A stretch of DNA of 64,000 nt, taken from NCBI RefSeq assembly GCF_002900975.1, contig NZ_PJON01000006.1, positions 121,237-185,236 of the forward strand, in the 5' to 3' direction. Position numbers and translations under genes: made by a program. This DNA comes from Tabrizicola aquatica. Its GTDB lineage: Bacteria > Pseudomonadota > Alphaproteobacteria > Rhodobacterales > Rhodobacteraceae. The notes beneath the pieces are model-generated. The model saw only the letters and a list, made by a program, of their open reading frames with translations, ran no database searches and was not told the DNA's origin. Numbering within the stretch: the stretch's first letter is position 1; the number at the start of each line of letters is the position of its first letter. Shown one piece after another: positions 51,528 to 59,785 of this stretch.

Positions 51528-52421
51528 ATGACGCCCGAGCCTGACCACCGCCTGATCTTCGTCACCGGCCCCTCTGGCGCCGGGCGGACCACCGCAATCC
51601 GCGTGCTGGAGGATCTGGGCTATGAGGGCATCGACAACATCCCGCTGTCCATGGTGCCGCGCCTGGTGGAAGGCACGCCGCTGGGCCGGCCGATCGCGCT
51701 GGGCCTGGACGTCCGCAACCGCGACTTCAACGCCACCGCGCTGATCGAACTGATCGACACCCTGACCCGCGACCCTGCCGTCGCGATCGAAGTGCTGTAC
51801 ATGGACTGCGCCCCCGCTGTCCTGATCCGCCGCTTTTCCGAAACCCGCCGCCGCCACCCGCTTGCCCCGAACGAAACCCCGGCCCAGGGGGTGGAGCGCG
51901 AGATCGACCTTCTGGCCCCGATCCGGGTTCGGGCCGACCACCTGATCGACACGACCGAGCTGACCCAGCACGACCTGAAGGCCGAGCTTGCCGCGCTTTA
52001 CGACACCACCCACGCGCATCCGCTGTCGGTGTCGCTGCAATCCTTCAGCTACAAGCGCGGCATCCCGCGTGGGGTGGACATGATCTTCGACTGCCGCTTC
52101 CTGGCGAATCCCCATTGGCAGCCCGAGTTGCGGCCGCTGGATGGCCGGGACCAAAGGGTCGAGGCGTTCGTCCGCGCCGACCCGCGCTTTGCCGAATTCT
52201 TCCAAAGGTTGCGCGACCTGCTTCTCTTTCTGCTTCCGGCCCAGCTGGATGAGGGCAAGGCCCACCTCGCCATCGCCTTTGGCTGCACCGGGGGGCAACA
52301 CCGGTCGGTTGCTGTCGCGGAAATGATGGCCAATGCGCTTGCAGAAAACGGCTGGGCGGTGTCAAAACGTCACCGGGAACTGGAACGCAGGGCCGACGCA
52401 ATGAAGGTGGCAGGCGCTTGA
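51528..52421 (+). CDS. rapZ: RNase adapter protein RapZ
   Basis: Nucleotide-binding protein of the RapZ/YvcJ family; in enterobacteria it directs RNase E to the GlmZ small RNA and controls amino-sugar synthesis. 297 residues with Walker A GPSGAGRT at residues 14-21, [44 protein letters not shown] and the C-terminal [15 protein letters not shown], the signature of the family. The stop overlaps the TTG start of the EIIA gene. Confidence 0.95.
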   Translation: MTPEPDHRLIFVTGPSGAGRTTAIRVLEDLGYEGIDNIPLSMVPRLVEGTPLGRPIALGLDVRNRDFNATALIELIDTLTRDPAVAIEVLYMDCAPAVLIRRFSETRRRHPLAPNETPAQGVEREIDLLAPIRVRADHLIDTTELTQHDLKAELAALYDTTHAHPLSVSLQSFSYKRGIPRGVDMIFDCRFLANPHWQPELRPLDGRDQRVEAFVRADPRFAEFFQRLRDLLLFLLPAQLDEGKAHLAIAFGCTGGQHRSVAVAEMMANALAENGWAVSKRHRELERRADAMKVAGA

Positions 52422-52813
52422 TCGGTATCGTGATCGTGGCACATGGCGGTCTGGCGCGAGAGTACCTCTCGGCGGTCGAGCATGTCGTCGGCAAGCAGGA
52501 CGGGGTCCGCGCCATCGCGATCGAGGATGACCACGACCGCAAGGCCAAGCAGGCCGAGATCTGCGCCGCAGCCGATGCCGTCGACATGGGTAACGGCGTG
52601 GTTCTGGTGACGGACATGTTCGGTGGCTCGCCCTCGAACCTGTCGCTGCCGGCTTGCGCCACCCTGGGCCGGCGCATCCTGTATGGGGCGAACTTGCCGA
52701 TGCTGATCAAGCTGGCCAAGTCGCGCGACATGACCGTGCCCGACGCCGTGGCCGCCGCGCTGGACGCGGGGCGCAAGTACATCAACGCGCTTGATCTGGG
52801 CGGCGGGGCGTAA
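52418..52813 (+). CDS. PTS EIIA component, mannose family
   Basis: A 131-residue PTS protein with the phospho-accepting His9 in [14 protein letters not shown] and the [14 protein letters not shown] segment typical of the mannose/sorbose EIIA fold. No membrane EIIC/EIID genes are near, so it is probably a regulatory phospho-relay partner as in other alphaproteobacteria. The start is TTG 52418, overlapping the rapZ stop, and gives the conserved MIGIVIVAH. Confidence 0.92.
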   Translation: MIGIVIVAHGGLAREYLSAVEHVVGKQDGVRAIAIEDDHDRKAKQAEICAAADAVDMGNGVVLVTDMFGGSPSNLSLPACATLGRRILYGANLPMLIKLAKSRDMTVPDAVAAALDAGRKYINALDLGGGA

Positions 52814-52814
52814 G

Positions 52815-53084
52815 ATGTCGACCCGCACTTTCCGGATCATCAACGAAAAGGGTCTGCACGCCCGTGCCAGCGCCAAATTCGTCGAGGTTGTCGAAGCGCA
52901 CGACGCCCGCGCCACTGTTGCCCGCGACGGGATTGAGGTTTCGGGCGATTCGATCATGGGCCTGCTGATGCTTGGCGCCTCACGCGGGACGACGATCGAC
53001 GTGACGACATCGGGCAGCGAAGCGGTGAAACTCGCCGATGCGCTGGAGGCGCTTGTTGCGGCCCGGTTCGGAGAGGATTATTGA
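52815..53084 (+). CDS. Phosphocarrier protein HPr
   Basis: An 89-residue HPr/NPr with phospho-accepting His15 in KGLHARASAKFVE and the regulatory Ser46 in SGDSIMGLLMLGAS, which is the target of HPr kinase. ATG 52815 begins right after the EIIA stop; an in-frame upstream codon would sit inside EIIA. The gene ends the chvI-to-HPr chain. Confidence 0.95.
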   Translation: MSTRTFRIINEKGLHARASAKFVEVVEAHDARATVARDGIEVSGDSIMGLLMLGASRGTTIDVTTSGSEAVKLADALEALVAARFGEDY

Positions 53085-53133
53085 GCGGGGACGCCGCGAC
53101 TCTGTCGGGGCCTCTCCCGGGGATAGCCGCTTC

Positions 53134-54018
53134 GTGACCGACCACAGCCAGATTGCCACCGAGACGCCGTCGTCTGCGGCGATTCCGGCTGACCGTCAGT
53201 ATGACATGCGGCGGCTGTCCTATGCCGGCACCTTCAAGAATCCGTTCAAGGCGAACACGATCCGGGTCATCGAATGGCTGACCGCGAAGGTGCAGCTGCT
53301 GCGCCTGATCCGCAGCTTTGAAAAATCCGGCGCCCCGCACGGCGCGCCCTTCTGGCCCAAGGCGATCCGCCACATGGGCATCCGCATCGAGACTCCGGCC
53401 GAGGAAATCGCCCGCATTCCGGCAACCGGGCCACTGGTCGTCGTGTCGAACCACCCCTCGGGCCTGGTCGACGGCATGGTCCTGGCCGAGATGGTCAACC
53501 GCGTGCGGTCCGACTTCAAGATCCTGACCCGCAGCCTGCTGACTGGGATCCCGGAAGTCGAAGAGTTCATGATCCCCGTCCCCTTCCCGCATGAGGACAA
53601 CGCCCGCGAGCTTGGCCTGCAGATGCGGGACGAGACGATGAAACACCTGAAGGCCGGGGGGGTCATCATCCTGTTCCCGGCCGGCAAGGTCGCGATGAGC
53701 CCAGGCTGGTGGGGCGACGCGGTCGAGGGCGAGTGGAACGTCTTCACCCACAAGATAGTCCGCTCCTCGGGCGCGACGATCCTGCCGATCTTCTTCCCTG
53801 GCCAGAACTCCCGCCTGTTCCAGATCGCCAACCAGGTGTCGGACACGATCCGGCAGGGGTTGCTGCTGTATGAAATCAAGCGCTGCCTCTTCAAGCCGAC
53901 GCGGCCCGTCATCGGCCAACCGATCCCGGCGGAGGAGTTGAAGAAGTGGGAAGGCAACCCGAGGGGGTTTCTTGCGTGGCTGCGCGAACATACGCTGGCG
54001 CTTGGTCGCAAGGCGTAG
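53134..54018 (+). CDS. PlsC-like lysophospholipid acyltransferase family protein
   Basis: A ~294-residue acyltransferase. The HX4D-type motif appears as SNHPSGLVDGMV near residue 110, and LFPAGKVAMSP near residue 190 replaces the FPEGTRS motif. This form is seen in acyltransferases close to hemolysin/ornithine-lipid synthases; the exact acceptor is unknown. The start is most likely GTG 53134, with GGGGA ten bases upstream; no ATG fits the N terminus. The stop codon is part of the hairpin repeat that follows. Confidence 0.83.
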   Translation: MTDHSQIATETPSSAAIPADRQYDMRRLSYAGTFKNPFKANTIRVIEWLTAKVQLLRLIRSFEKSGAPHGAPFWPKAIRHMGIRIETPAEEIARIPATGPLVVVSNHPSGLVDGMVLAEMVNRVRSDFKILTRSLLTGIPEVEEFMIPVPFPHEDNARELGLQMRDETMKHLKAGGVIILFPAGKVAMSPGWWGDAVEGEWNVFTHKIVRSSGATILPIFFPGQNSRLFQIANQVSDTIRQGLLLYEIKRCLFKPTRPVIGQPIPAEELKKWEGNPRGFLAWLREHTLALGRKA

Positions 54019-54080
54019 GGTGGGTGCCAACCCATCGTCTGCCCAGTCCGATTGGGGTGAAACGCTGGGTTTCACCCACC
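54016..54080. repeat. TAGGGTGGG-type palindromic repeat after the acyltransferase gene
   Basis: TAGGGTGGGT at the stop codon pairs with ACCCACC near 54074-54080; inside lies a perfect 9-bp stem, GGGTGAAAC-GCTGG-GTTTCACCC (54055-54077). It fills the gap between the convergent acyltransferase and small membrane protein genes and could end transcription from both sides. A shorter related copy is at 56328-56349. Confidence 0.55.
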
Positions 54081-54097
54081 ACAATGGCTTCGGCGGC

Positions 54098-54337
54098 TCA
54101 ATGCGCCGCGGCGCCGTCTATCCAGAACTTGAATTGCCAGACCTGAAGCACCAGGGCGAACAGGAAGAACAGTCCTGCATTGGCAAGCCCGGCTGACCGG
54201 TTCGCAAAGGGCAGAACGGCCAGAAGGCACAGGAGGTTCACACCGGCTGGCAGGAACAAGGCGGTAAAGTTTGCGACAGTAACCAAAAAACCGATCACCA
54301 TCGCCCAATTCCATTTCAACCAAAGACCACAAAACAA
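54098..54337 (-). CDS. Small hydrophobic membrane protein, start uncertain
   Basis: Up to 79 residues with three hydrophobic stretches (WAMVIGFLVTVANFTALFLPAGV, NLLCLLAVLPFA and NAGLFFLFALVLQVWQFKFWI). The only start codons are TTG 54337 or ATG 54301; the open frame continues upstream with further hydrophobic residues but no ATG or GTG, so the 5' end may be damaged or a rare start used. Base composition is more AT-rich than its neighbours. No family recognised. Confidence 0.5.
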   Translation of the reverse strand: MFCGLWLKWNWAMVIGFLVTVANFTALFLPAGVNLLCLLAVLPFANRSAGLANAGLFFLFALVLQVWQFKFWIDGAAAH

Positions 54338-54447
54338 CAGCGCCCAGAGCGACAGATGTATCAGTGTCCAGATTTCGGCAACCCGCGACGCGACCCTACA
54401 CGGTCTGTTTCTGTGGGGTCATGCAAATCATCGCTTGCCATGTGCCG

Positions 54448-55323
54448 CTACCGCGTCGGCACAGGCACCTCGCCCCGGTAATCATAGAACCCCCGCTGGG
54501 TCTTCCGCCCCAGCCATCCGGCCTCGACATACTTCGTCAGCAACGGACACGGCCGGTACTTCGTATCCGCCAGCCCCTCGTGCAGCACGTTCATGATGGC
54601 CAGACACGTATCCAGCCCGATGAAATCCGCCAGCTCCAAAGGCCCCATCGGGTGGTTGGCGCCCAGCTTCAGCGACTCGTCGATCGACTTCACCGACCCC
54701 ACGCCTTCGTACAGCGTATAGACCGCCTCGTTGATCATCGGCATCAGGATGCGGTTGACGATGAAGGCTGGGAAATCCTCGGCACTCGCGGCGGTCTTGC
54801 CCAGCTTGCGCACCACCTCATGCAGGGTGTCCCAGGTCTCCTGATCGGTGGCGATCCCCCGGATCAGTTCGACCAGCTGCATCACCGGCACCGGGTTCAT
54901 GAAGTGGAAACCCATGAATTTTTCCGGCCGGTCGGTGCGGGAGGCCAGCCGGGTGATCGAAATCGATGAGGTGTTTGACGTCAGGATCGTCGTCGGCTTC
55001 AGGTGCGGCAGCAGATCCTCGAAGATCGCCTGCTTGACCGTCTCGCGCTCGGTCGCGGCCTCGATGATCAGGTCGCACTGGCCAAGGTCCGACAGTTTCA
55101 GCGAGGTCTTGATCCGCTCCATCGCGGCGCGCTTGTCGGCGGGCAGGACCTTGCCGCGGCTGACCTGGCGGTCGATATTCTTTTCGATGGTCGCAAGGGC
55201 CTTGGACAGGCTGTCCTCCGAGATGTCGGTCATCAGCACGTCATAGCCCGCCAGGGCGAAGACATGGGCGATCCCGTTCCCCATCTGCCCGGCGCCCACG
55301 ACGCCCACCAGCTTGATCTCCAT
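54448..55323 (-). CDS. hbd: 3-hydroxybutyryl-CoA dehydrogenase
   Basis: NAD(P)-dependent oxidation of 3-hydroxyacyl-CoA or the reverse reduction of acetoacetyl-CoA. 291 residues with VVGAGQMGNGIAHVFALAGY (Rossmann), TSNTSSISITRLA, GFHFMNPVPVMQLVE carrying the catalytic His, and GANHPMGPLELADFIGLDTCLAI. It sits close to etfBA, a frequent association in Rhodobacterales, here separated by a gene on the other strand. Confidence 0.93.
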   Translation of the reverse strand: MEIKLVGVVGAGQMGNGIAHVFALAGYDVLMTDISEDSLSKALATIEKNIDRQVSRGKVLPADKRAAMERIKTSLKLSDLGQCDLIIEAATERETVKQAIFEDLLPHLKPTTILTSNTSSISITRLASRTDRPEKFMGFHFMNPVPVMQLVELIRGIATDQETWDTLHEVVRKLGKTAASAEDFPAFIVNRILMPMINEAVYTLYEGVGSVKSIDESLKLGANHPMGPLELADFIGLDTCLAIMNVLHEGLADTKYRPCPLLTKYVEAGWLGRKTQRGFYDYRGEVPVPTR

Positions 55324-55483
55324 CGCCTTAACCTCCGTCTGCTGCCCCGGTTATGCCCGGCCCATCCGGCCCGCGCAAGGACGCGGAAAGTCGCTAGACC
55401 TTTAGCCAATCGCCCGATTTTAGCCATTCCGCAACCACCGTCTGCCAGCCTTTGCCTTGGGTAGACTGCAATCGGGTGGTGTG

Positions 55484-56299
55484 ATGATGTCGATTCCAGC
55501 AGGCGCGGGGGCGCTTGATTACACGCCGTGCTGCTATGGCAGCGCGCGCTCAGTGTTCCGGGGGCCGGAATGCGATCTGTCTGGTCCCTATCTGGCGATG
55601 CTGGGGGGCTCGGTCACCTTCGGCAAATATGTGCCGCAGCCGTTTCCGGCGCTGGTGGAAAAGGCCCTGGCCCTGCCCGTCGCCAACCTGGCCATGCCGC
55701 AGGGCGGGCCGGATGCCTGGCTGGCCGATCCCGTTGCCCTGCGCATCGCCGCCCGCGCGCGGCTTGCCGTCGTGCAGGTGACCGGCGCGGAAGGGTTGAG
55801 CAACCCGCTCTACCGCGTGCACAGCCGCCGCAACGACCGTGTCCTCGGCCCGACGCCGGCGCTGCGCGCCCTTTACCCGGACCTCGACCTGACCGAGATT
55901 CACTTCACCCGCCACCTTGTCCAGGTCCTGCAGCGCCAGGACCCGGCCCGCTTTGCCGAAGCTGTCACAATCCTGCGCGAAACCTGGCGCAGCCGGATGC
56001 TTCAGGTGCTGACCGCGCTGCCGGATGTGCTGGTGCTGTGGCTGGTGGCCGAGGATGCGGCGCAGGATCCCCTGTTCATCGACCGGGCGCTGGTGGACAG
56101 CCTGCGGCCCCATGCCCGGGTGCTGGCGCTTCGCACCAGCGCGGCCGCCCGGGCTGCGGGGACGACAGGGATGATCTTCCCCGAGACCGAAGCGCAGCAG
56201 GCCGCCTGCCTGCCCGGCCCGGCGGCACATGCCGAAATCGCTGCCGCGCTGGCCGGCGCGATCCGGGCGCAGTTGGAAATGGCAACGGGGGCCGCCTAA
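55484..56299 (+). CDS. DUF6473 family protein
   Basis: A ~271-residue protein matching the DUF6473 pattern: LDYTPCCYGSARSVFRGP at the N terminus, PYLAMLGGSVTFGKYVPQPFPALVE, ANLAMPQGGPDAWLADP. The GG(S/T)xTFG and NLGxxxAGPD-like segments recall SGNH-type enzymes, but no activity is established. ATG 55484 (or 55487) is favoured; in-frame codons further up lack a binding site. It is inserted between hbd and etfA on the opposite strand. Confidence 0.75.
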   Translation: MMSIPAGAGALDYTPCCYGSARSVFRGPECDLSGPYLAMLGGSVTFGKYVPQPFPALVEKALALPVANLAMPQGGPDAWLADPVALRIAARARLAVVQVTGAEGLSNPLYRVHSRRNDRVLGPTPALRALYPDLDLTEIHFTRHLVQVLQRQDPARFAEAVTILRETWRSRMLQVLTALPDVLVLWLVAEDAAQDPLFIDRALVDSLRPHARVLALRTSAAARAAGTTGMIFPETEAQQAACLPGPAAHAEIAAALAGAIRAQLEMATGAA

Positions 56300-56309
56300 G
56301 GCGACCCCC
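56287..56309 (+). terminator. GC-rich hairpin spanning the DUF6473 stop codon
   Basis: GGGGGCCGCC-TAA-GGCGACCCCC forms a stem of ten pairs with one C/A mismatch; the stop codon is the loop. No T-run follows, but a second dyad (56328-56349) lies just downstream before the convergent etfA end. Confidence 0.4.
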
Positions 56310-56327
56310 GTCTGTCCTGTCCGGGCG

Positions 56328-56349
56328 TAGGGTGGGCGATTCGCCCACC
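56328..56349. repeat. TAGGGTGGG-type palindrome between DUF6473 gene and etfA
   Basis: After TAG comes GGTGGGCGA-T-TCGCCCACC, a perfect 9-bp dyad. It ends 6 bases before the etfA stop and shares the TAGGGTGGG start with the repeat at 54016. Both lie between convergent genes. Confidence 0.6.
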
Positions 56350-56355
56350 TGCGGC

Positions 56356-57282
56356 TTACAGTTTCTCGATCAGTTCTGGCACGGCGGTGAACAGGTCGGC
56401 GACCAGGCCGTAGTCGGCGACCTGGAAGATCGGCGCCTCTTCATCCTTGTTGATCGCGACGATGACCTTGGAATCCTTCATCCCCGCCAGGTGCTGGATC
56501 GCACCCGAGATGCCCACGGCCACGTAAAGCTCTGGCGCCACGACCTTGCCAGTCTGCCCGACCTGCCAGTCGTTCGGCGCATAGCCCGAGTCGACGGCCG
56601 CGCGCGACGCGCCCACGGCGGCGTTCAGCTTGTCCGCCAGCTTCTCGATCAGCGCAAAGTCGGCCTGGCTGCCCACGCCACGCCCGCCCGAGACGACGAT
56701 CCCGGCCGAGGTCAGCTCGGGCCGGTCGCTGGACGCCACCTTGTCCTCGACCCAGGCCGACATCCCGCCATCGACCGAGGCGGAGACCTTCTCGACCGGG
56801 GCGTTGCCGCCCTTGCCCGCCGCGTCGAAGGTCGCGGTGCGGATGGTCATCACCTTTTTCGCGTCCGAGGTTTTCACCGTCTGGATCGCGTTGCCGGCAT
56901 AGATCGGCCTGTCGAAAGTCGCGGCATCATGCACCGCCAGCACTTCCGAGATCACCATCACGTCCAGCAAAGCCGCAACCCGCGGCAGCACCGACTTCGA
57001 CAGCGCGCCCGAGGCGGCGACGATATGCTCGTAATCCCCGGCCAGCGAGACGACCAGCGCGGCGGTCGGCTCGGCCAGGCCATGGGCATAGGCCGCGTCT
57101 TCGGCCAGCAGCACCTTGGCCACGCCGTCCAGCGTCGCAGCCTCGGACGCCGCCGCAGCCGCATCAGGACCGGCGACCAGGACCGTCACCGGGCCCAGCG
57201 ATTTCACCGCGGTCAGCGCCTTGGCAACCTGATCGGTGGCAAGCGCGCCGCCCACGACATCGGCAAGAAGAAGAACGGCCAT
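56356..57282 (-). CDS. etfA: Electron transfer flavoprotein subunit alpha
   Basis: FAD-binding subunit of ETF, which passes electrons from acyl-CoA dehydrogenases to the quinone pool. 308 residues; the C-terminal FAD domain is clear: [22 protein letters not shown] near residue 200, [39 protein letters not shown] in pieces, and [20 protein letters not shown]. It starts one base after the etfB stop. Likely partner for mcd and other dehydrogenases. Confidence 0.96.
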   Translation of the reverse strand: MAVLLLADVVGGALATDQVAKALTAVKSLGPVTVLVAGPDAAAAASEAATLDGVAKVLLAEDAAYAHGLAEPTAALVVSLAGDYEHIVAASGALSKSVLPRVAALLDVMVISEVLAVHDAATFDRPIYAGNAIQTVKTSDAKKVMTIRTATFDAAGKGGNAPVEKVSASVDGGMSAWVEDKVASSDRPELTSAGIVVSGGRGVGSQADFALIEKLADKLNAAVGASRAAVDSGYAPNDWQVGQTGKVVAPELYVAVGISGAIQHLAGMKDSKVIVAINKDEEAPIFQVADYGLVADLFTAVPELIEKL

Positions 57283-57283
57283 C

Positions 57284-58045
57284 TTACAGCACCCCCGCTT
57301 CGTCTTTGAGTTTCGCGATCAGTTCGGCAACCGAGCCGACCTTGACGCCGGCCTTGCGACCCGCCGGTTCCACCGTCTTGACGACCGACAGGCGCGGCGC
57401 GACGTCCACGCCGTAATCGGCGGGCGTCTTGGTCGCCAGCGGCTTGGCCTTGGCCTTCATGATGTTCGGCAGCGAGGCATAGCGCGGCTCGTTCAGGCGC
57501 AGATCGACGGTGATGATCGTCGGCATCTTGACGGTGATCGTCTGCAACCCGCCGTCCACTTCCCGCGTGACCTTCGCGCTGTCGCCTTCGATGGCGACCT
57601 CGCTGGCGAAGGTGGCCTGCGACCAGCCCAGCAGGGCCGAAAGCATCTGCCCGGTGGCGTTCATGTCGTTGTCGATGGCCTGCTTGCCGCAAAGGACCAG
57701 GCCCGGGGCCTCTTCCTTGACCACGGCGGCCAGAAGCTTCGCCACGGCCAGGGGCTCGATGTCCACATGCACGTTGTCGGTGGCTTCGATCAGGATAGCG
57801 CGATCTGCGCCCATCGCCAGGGCATTGCGCAGCGTTTCCTGCGCCTGCTTCACGCCGATGGAGACGACGACGACCTCGGTCGCGACACCCTTTTCCTTCA
57901 GCCGGATCGCCTCTTCCACGGCAATCTCGTCGAAGGGGTTCATCGACATCTTGACGTTCGCCAGATCAACCCCGGACCCGTCCGCCTTGACGCGAACCTT
58001 CACGTTGTAGTCGATCACCCGCTTGACCGGGACCAGCACCTTCAT
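57284..58045 (-). CDS. etfB: Electron transfer flavoprotein subunit beta
   Basis: 253 residues, AMP-binding subunit of [23 protein letters not shown] (residues 1-20) is the standard start, followed by [38 protein letters not shown] and the family signature near [21 protein letters not shown] 58045 has AAGGAG ten bases upstream. A GCCCCC-A-GGGGGC dyad (58069-58081) lies in the leader; the rest of the 139-base gap before the next gene shows nothing certain. Confidence 0.96.
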   Translation of the reverse strand: MKVLVPVKRVIDYNVKVRVKADGSGVDLANVKMSMNPFDEIAVEEAIRLKEKGVATEVVVVSIGVKQAQETLRNALAMGADRAILIEATDNVHVDIEPLAVAKLLAAVVKEEAPGLVLCGKQAIDNDMNATGQMLSALLGWSQATFASEVAIEGDSAKVTREVDGGLQTITVKMPTIITVDLRLNEPRYASLPNIMKAKAKPLATKTPADYGVDVAPRLSVVKTVEPAGRKAGVKVGSVAELIAKLKDEAGVL

Positions 58046-58184
58046 GGCCGCATACTCCTTAGTTCCTGGCCCCCAGGGGGCACACAAGCTCTCGCCAGCC
58101 TGTTACCGCAGGCCCGGCCTTCACAACAGAGCAAATGCGACCGATTCCGGCGACACGACGCCGCGTTTTGATCGTCGCGGGCGA

Positions 58185-58913
58185 TCACAGCCCGTCGGCG
58201 GCCCGCACGGTCGCGATCAGGTCGTAGACCTCCAGTGCCGTCTCGTTGCCCGCCAGGGCCGCCTCTTCCATGCGGTTCAGCAGCGAGGCTGAGGTATACC
58301 ACGCCCAGGCCGTCGTCTTGCCGGGTTCGCGCGACCAGAAGGCATTCAGGCCGATCCGCCCGCTCTGCAGATGGAACCAGCAGCGGTGAAGAAGCCCGGC
58401 CAGATCATCGTTGCCCAGGGCCTCCAGCCGCTGCAAGAGCGGCGCAAGATCCAGCCCGCCTTCGCCGAACATGCACAGCAGCCGGTCCAACTCTCCCAGC
58501 CCCATCGGCGGGCTGACAGCCAGTTTCATCTCCAGAAAGGCCAGCGCAAACTGGTTCAGCGCCGCAACCTGGCGTTCCGGCCATCGGTCCGGGAAGCCTG
58601 TCAGCGGCAGTCGGGCGAAAGCCACCTCGTCGCCCACGGCAGCGACGTGCTGGCCATCCGCCAGCATCTCCAGCACCCGAGGCAGGAACCAGGCGACATG
58701 CGCATGGCGGATACGGTCGGTATGGGCGGCGGAATACCAGTCCCGGACATAGGCTGGCGGCAGGTCGCGCGCCTGCCGCTTCAGGAAATCGGCCTCGATC
58801 CCCGGATCCATGCAGCAGCCTTGGCAAACCCCGGTCTCAGCGGGCGCGGGAAGATCGAACGCCTGCCATGCCTGCGCAATCGCGGCGTTCAGCGCGTCAG
58901 GCCTGGAACCCAT
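58185..58913 (-). CDS. Hypothetical protein with CxGCC motif
   Basis: A 242-residue soluble helical protein of unknown function. A Cys cluster (GVCQGCCMDPGIEADFLKR) near residue 30 could bind a metal or iron-sulfur cluster; later parts contain WYSAAHTDRIRHAHVAWFLPRVLEML and NAFWSREPGKTTAWAWY. ATG 58913 lies inside the end of the adenosyltransferase gene (25-base overlap), so it is probably translated from the same message. Inserted between that gene and etfB. Confidence 0.72.
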   Translation of the reverse strand: MGSRPDALNAAIAQAWQAFDLPAPAETGVCQGCCMDPGIEADFLKRQARDLPPAYVRDWYSAAHTDRIRHAHVAWFLPRVLEMLADGQHVAAVGDEVAFARLPLTGFPDRWPERQVAALNQFALAFLEMKLAVSPPMGLGELDRLLCMFGEGGLDLAPLLQRLEALGNDDLAGLLHRCWFHLQSGRIGLNAFWSREPGKTTAWAWYTSASLLNRMEEAALAGNETALEVYDLIATVRAADGL

Positions 58914-59461
58914 AGCACATCGTCCTTGCCGTCGTTGTTGGCGATCCGGCCTGCAACGAAGAACCAGTCGGACAGGCGGTTCAGGTAGCGCACCGCCTCG
59001 GGGTTCACGTCCTCCATCGTCGCGGTTTCCACGACCAGCCGCTCGGCCCGCCGGCAGACGGTGCGGCACAGATGCAGCTGCGCGGCCAGGACCGACCCGC
59101 CAGGCAGGATGAAACTGCGCAGCGGCGTCAGCTTGGTGTTCATCGCGTCAATCTCGGCTTCCAGACGCAGCACCTGGCCCTCGATCATCCGCAGGGGCGT
59201 GTAGGACAAGGTTGCATCCAGATGCCGGTCGGGCGTGCAAAGGTCGGCGCCCAGGTCAAAAAGATCGTTCGAGATGCGCTTCAGCGCGTCGGCCAATTCG
59301 CCGGTCGCGTGGAGGCGCGCCAGGCCCACGGTCGCGTTGGTCTCGTCGACCGTGCCATAGGCGCTGACCCGCAGCGAGTGCTTGGCCACCCGCGCGCCGT
59401 TGCCAAGGGCGGTTTCCCCGGCGTCGCCGGTCTTGGTGTAGATTTTCGACAGGACTACCAT
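58889..59461 (-). CDS. Cob(I)alamin adenosyltransferase, PduO type
   Basis: Makes adenosylcobalamin from ATP and cob(I)alamin, needed by B12-dependent mutases such as those of the ethylmalonyl-CoA pathway. 190 residues with the ATP-binding KIYTKTGDAGETALGNGARV at the N terminus (20 residues), YGTVDETNATVGLA, and the signature CRTVCRRAERLVV and LNRLSDWFFVAGR. It is in line with etfBA and the HIG1-like gene. Confidence 0.94.
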   Translation of the reverse strand: MVVLSKIYTKTGDAGETALGNGARVAKHSLRVSAYGTVDETNATVGLARLHATGELADALKRISNDLFDLGADLCTPDRHLDATLSYTPLRMIEGQVLRLEAEIDAMNTKLTPLRSFILPGGSVLAAQLHLCRTVCRRAERLVVETATMEDVNPEAVRYLNRLSDWFFVAGRIANNDGKDDVLWVPGLTR

Positions 59462-59478
59462 GATTTACCCCTTGGCCT

Positions 59479-59682
59479 TCACGATCCGCTGCGCAACCAG
59501 GCGAAGGCCACGATCAGGACCACCGCGACGAACTGCACCCCCAGTCGCCAGCGCATGATCTTGTTGGCGTTGCGCTTGTTGAACTCGCCGCCCTTGGCGA
59601 AGGTGCCGATGCCGAACAGCAGAATGCCCAGCACGGCGAAACAGGCGATGACAGCGAAGAGGAAAAGTGGGTCGGAAAACAT
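59479..59682 (-). CDS. HIG1-like twin-transmembrane protein
   Basis: A 67-residue protein with two membrane helices (LFLFAVIACFAVLGILLFGIGTF and VQFVAVVLIVAFAWL) joined by a polar loop, KGGEFNKRNANKIMRWRL. This is the pattern of HIG1/twin-transmembrane proteins, which in related organisms contact respiratory complexes. ATG 59682 has GGGAG eight bases upstream. It precedes the adenosyltransferase gene by 17 bases. Confidence 0.82.
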   Translation of the reverse strand: MFSDPLFLFAVIACFAVLGILLFGIGTFAKGGEFNKRNANKIMRWRLGVQFVAVVLIVAFAWLRSGS

Positions 59683-59736
59683 CGGAGCACTCCCTTTGCG
59701 CATGATCTAGGCGCGCTGGCCGGAAAAGCGAAGCGC

Positions 59737-59782
59737 AAATTTCCGAACGGAAATTTACCCGGATTTCCCCTTTGGAAATCCG
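59737..59782. repeat. Tandem pair of perfect hairpins between SDR and HIG1-like genes
   Basis: AAATTTCCG-AA-CGGAAATTT (59737-59756) and CGGATTTCC-CCTTT-GGAAATCCG (59760-59782), both with 9-bp stems, three bases apart. This repeats the architecture of the pair at 22537-22579 with different bases. It lies just after the end of the SDR gene and upstream of the HIG1-like gene start. Confidence 0.6.
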
Positions 59783-59785
59783 CCG

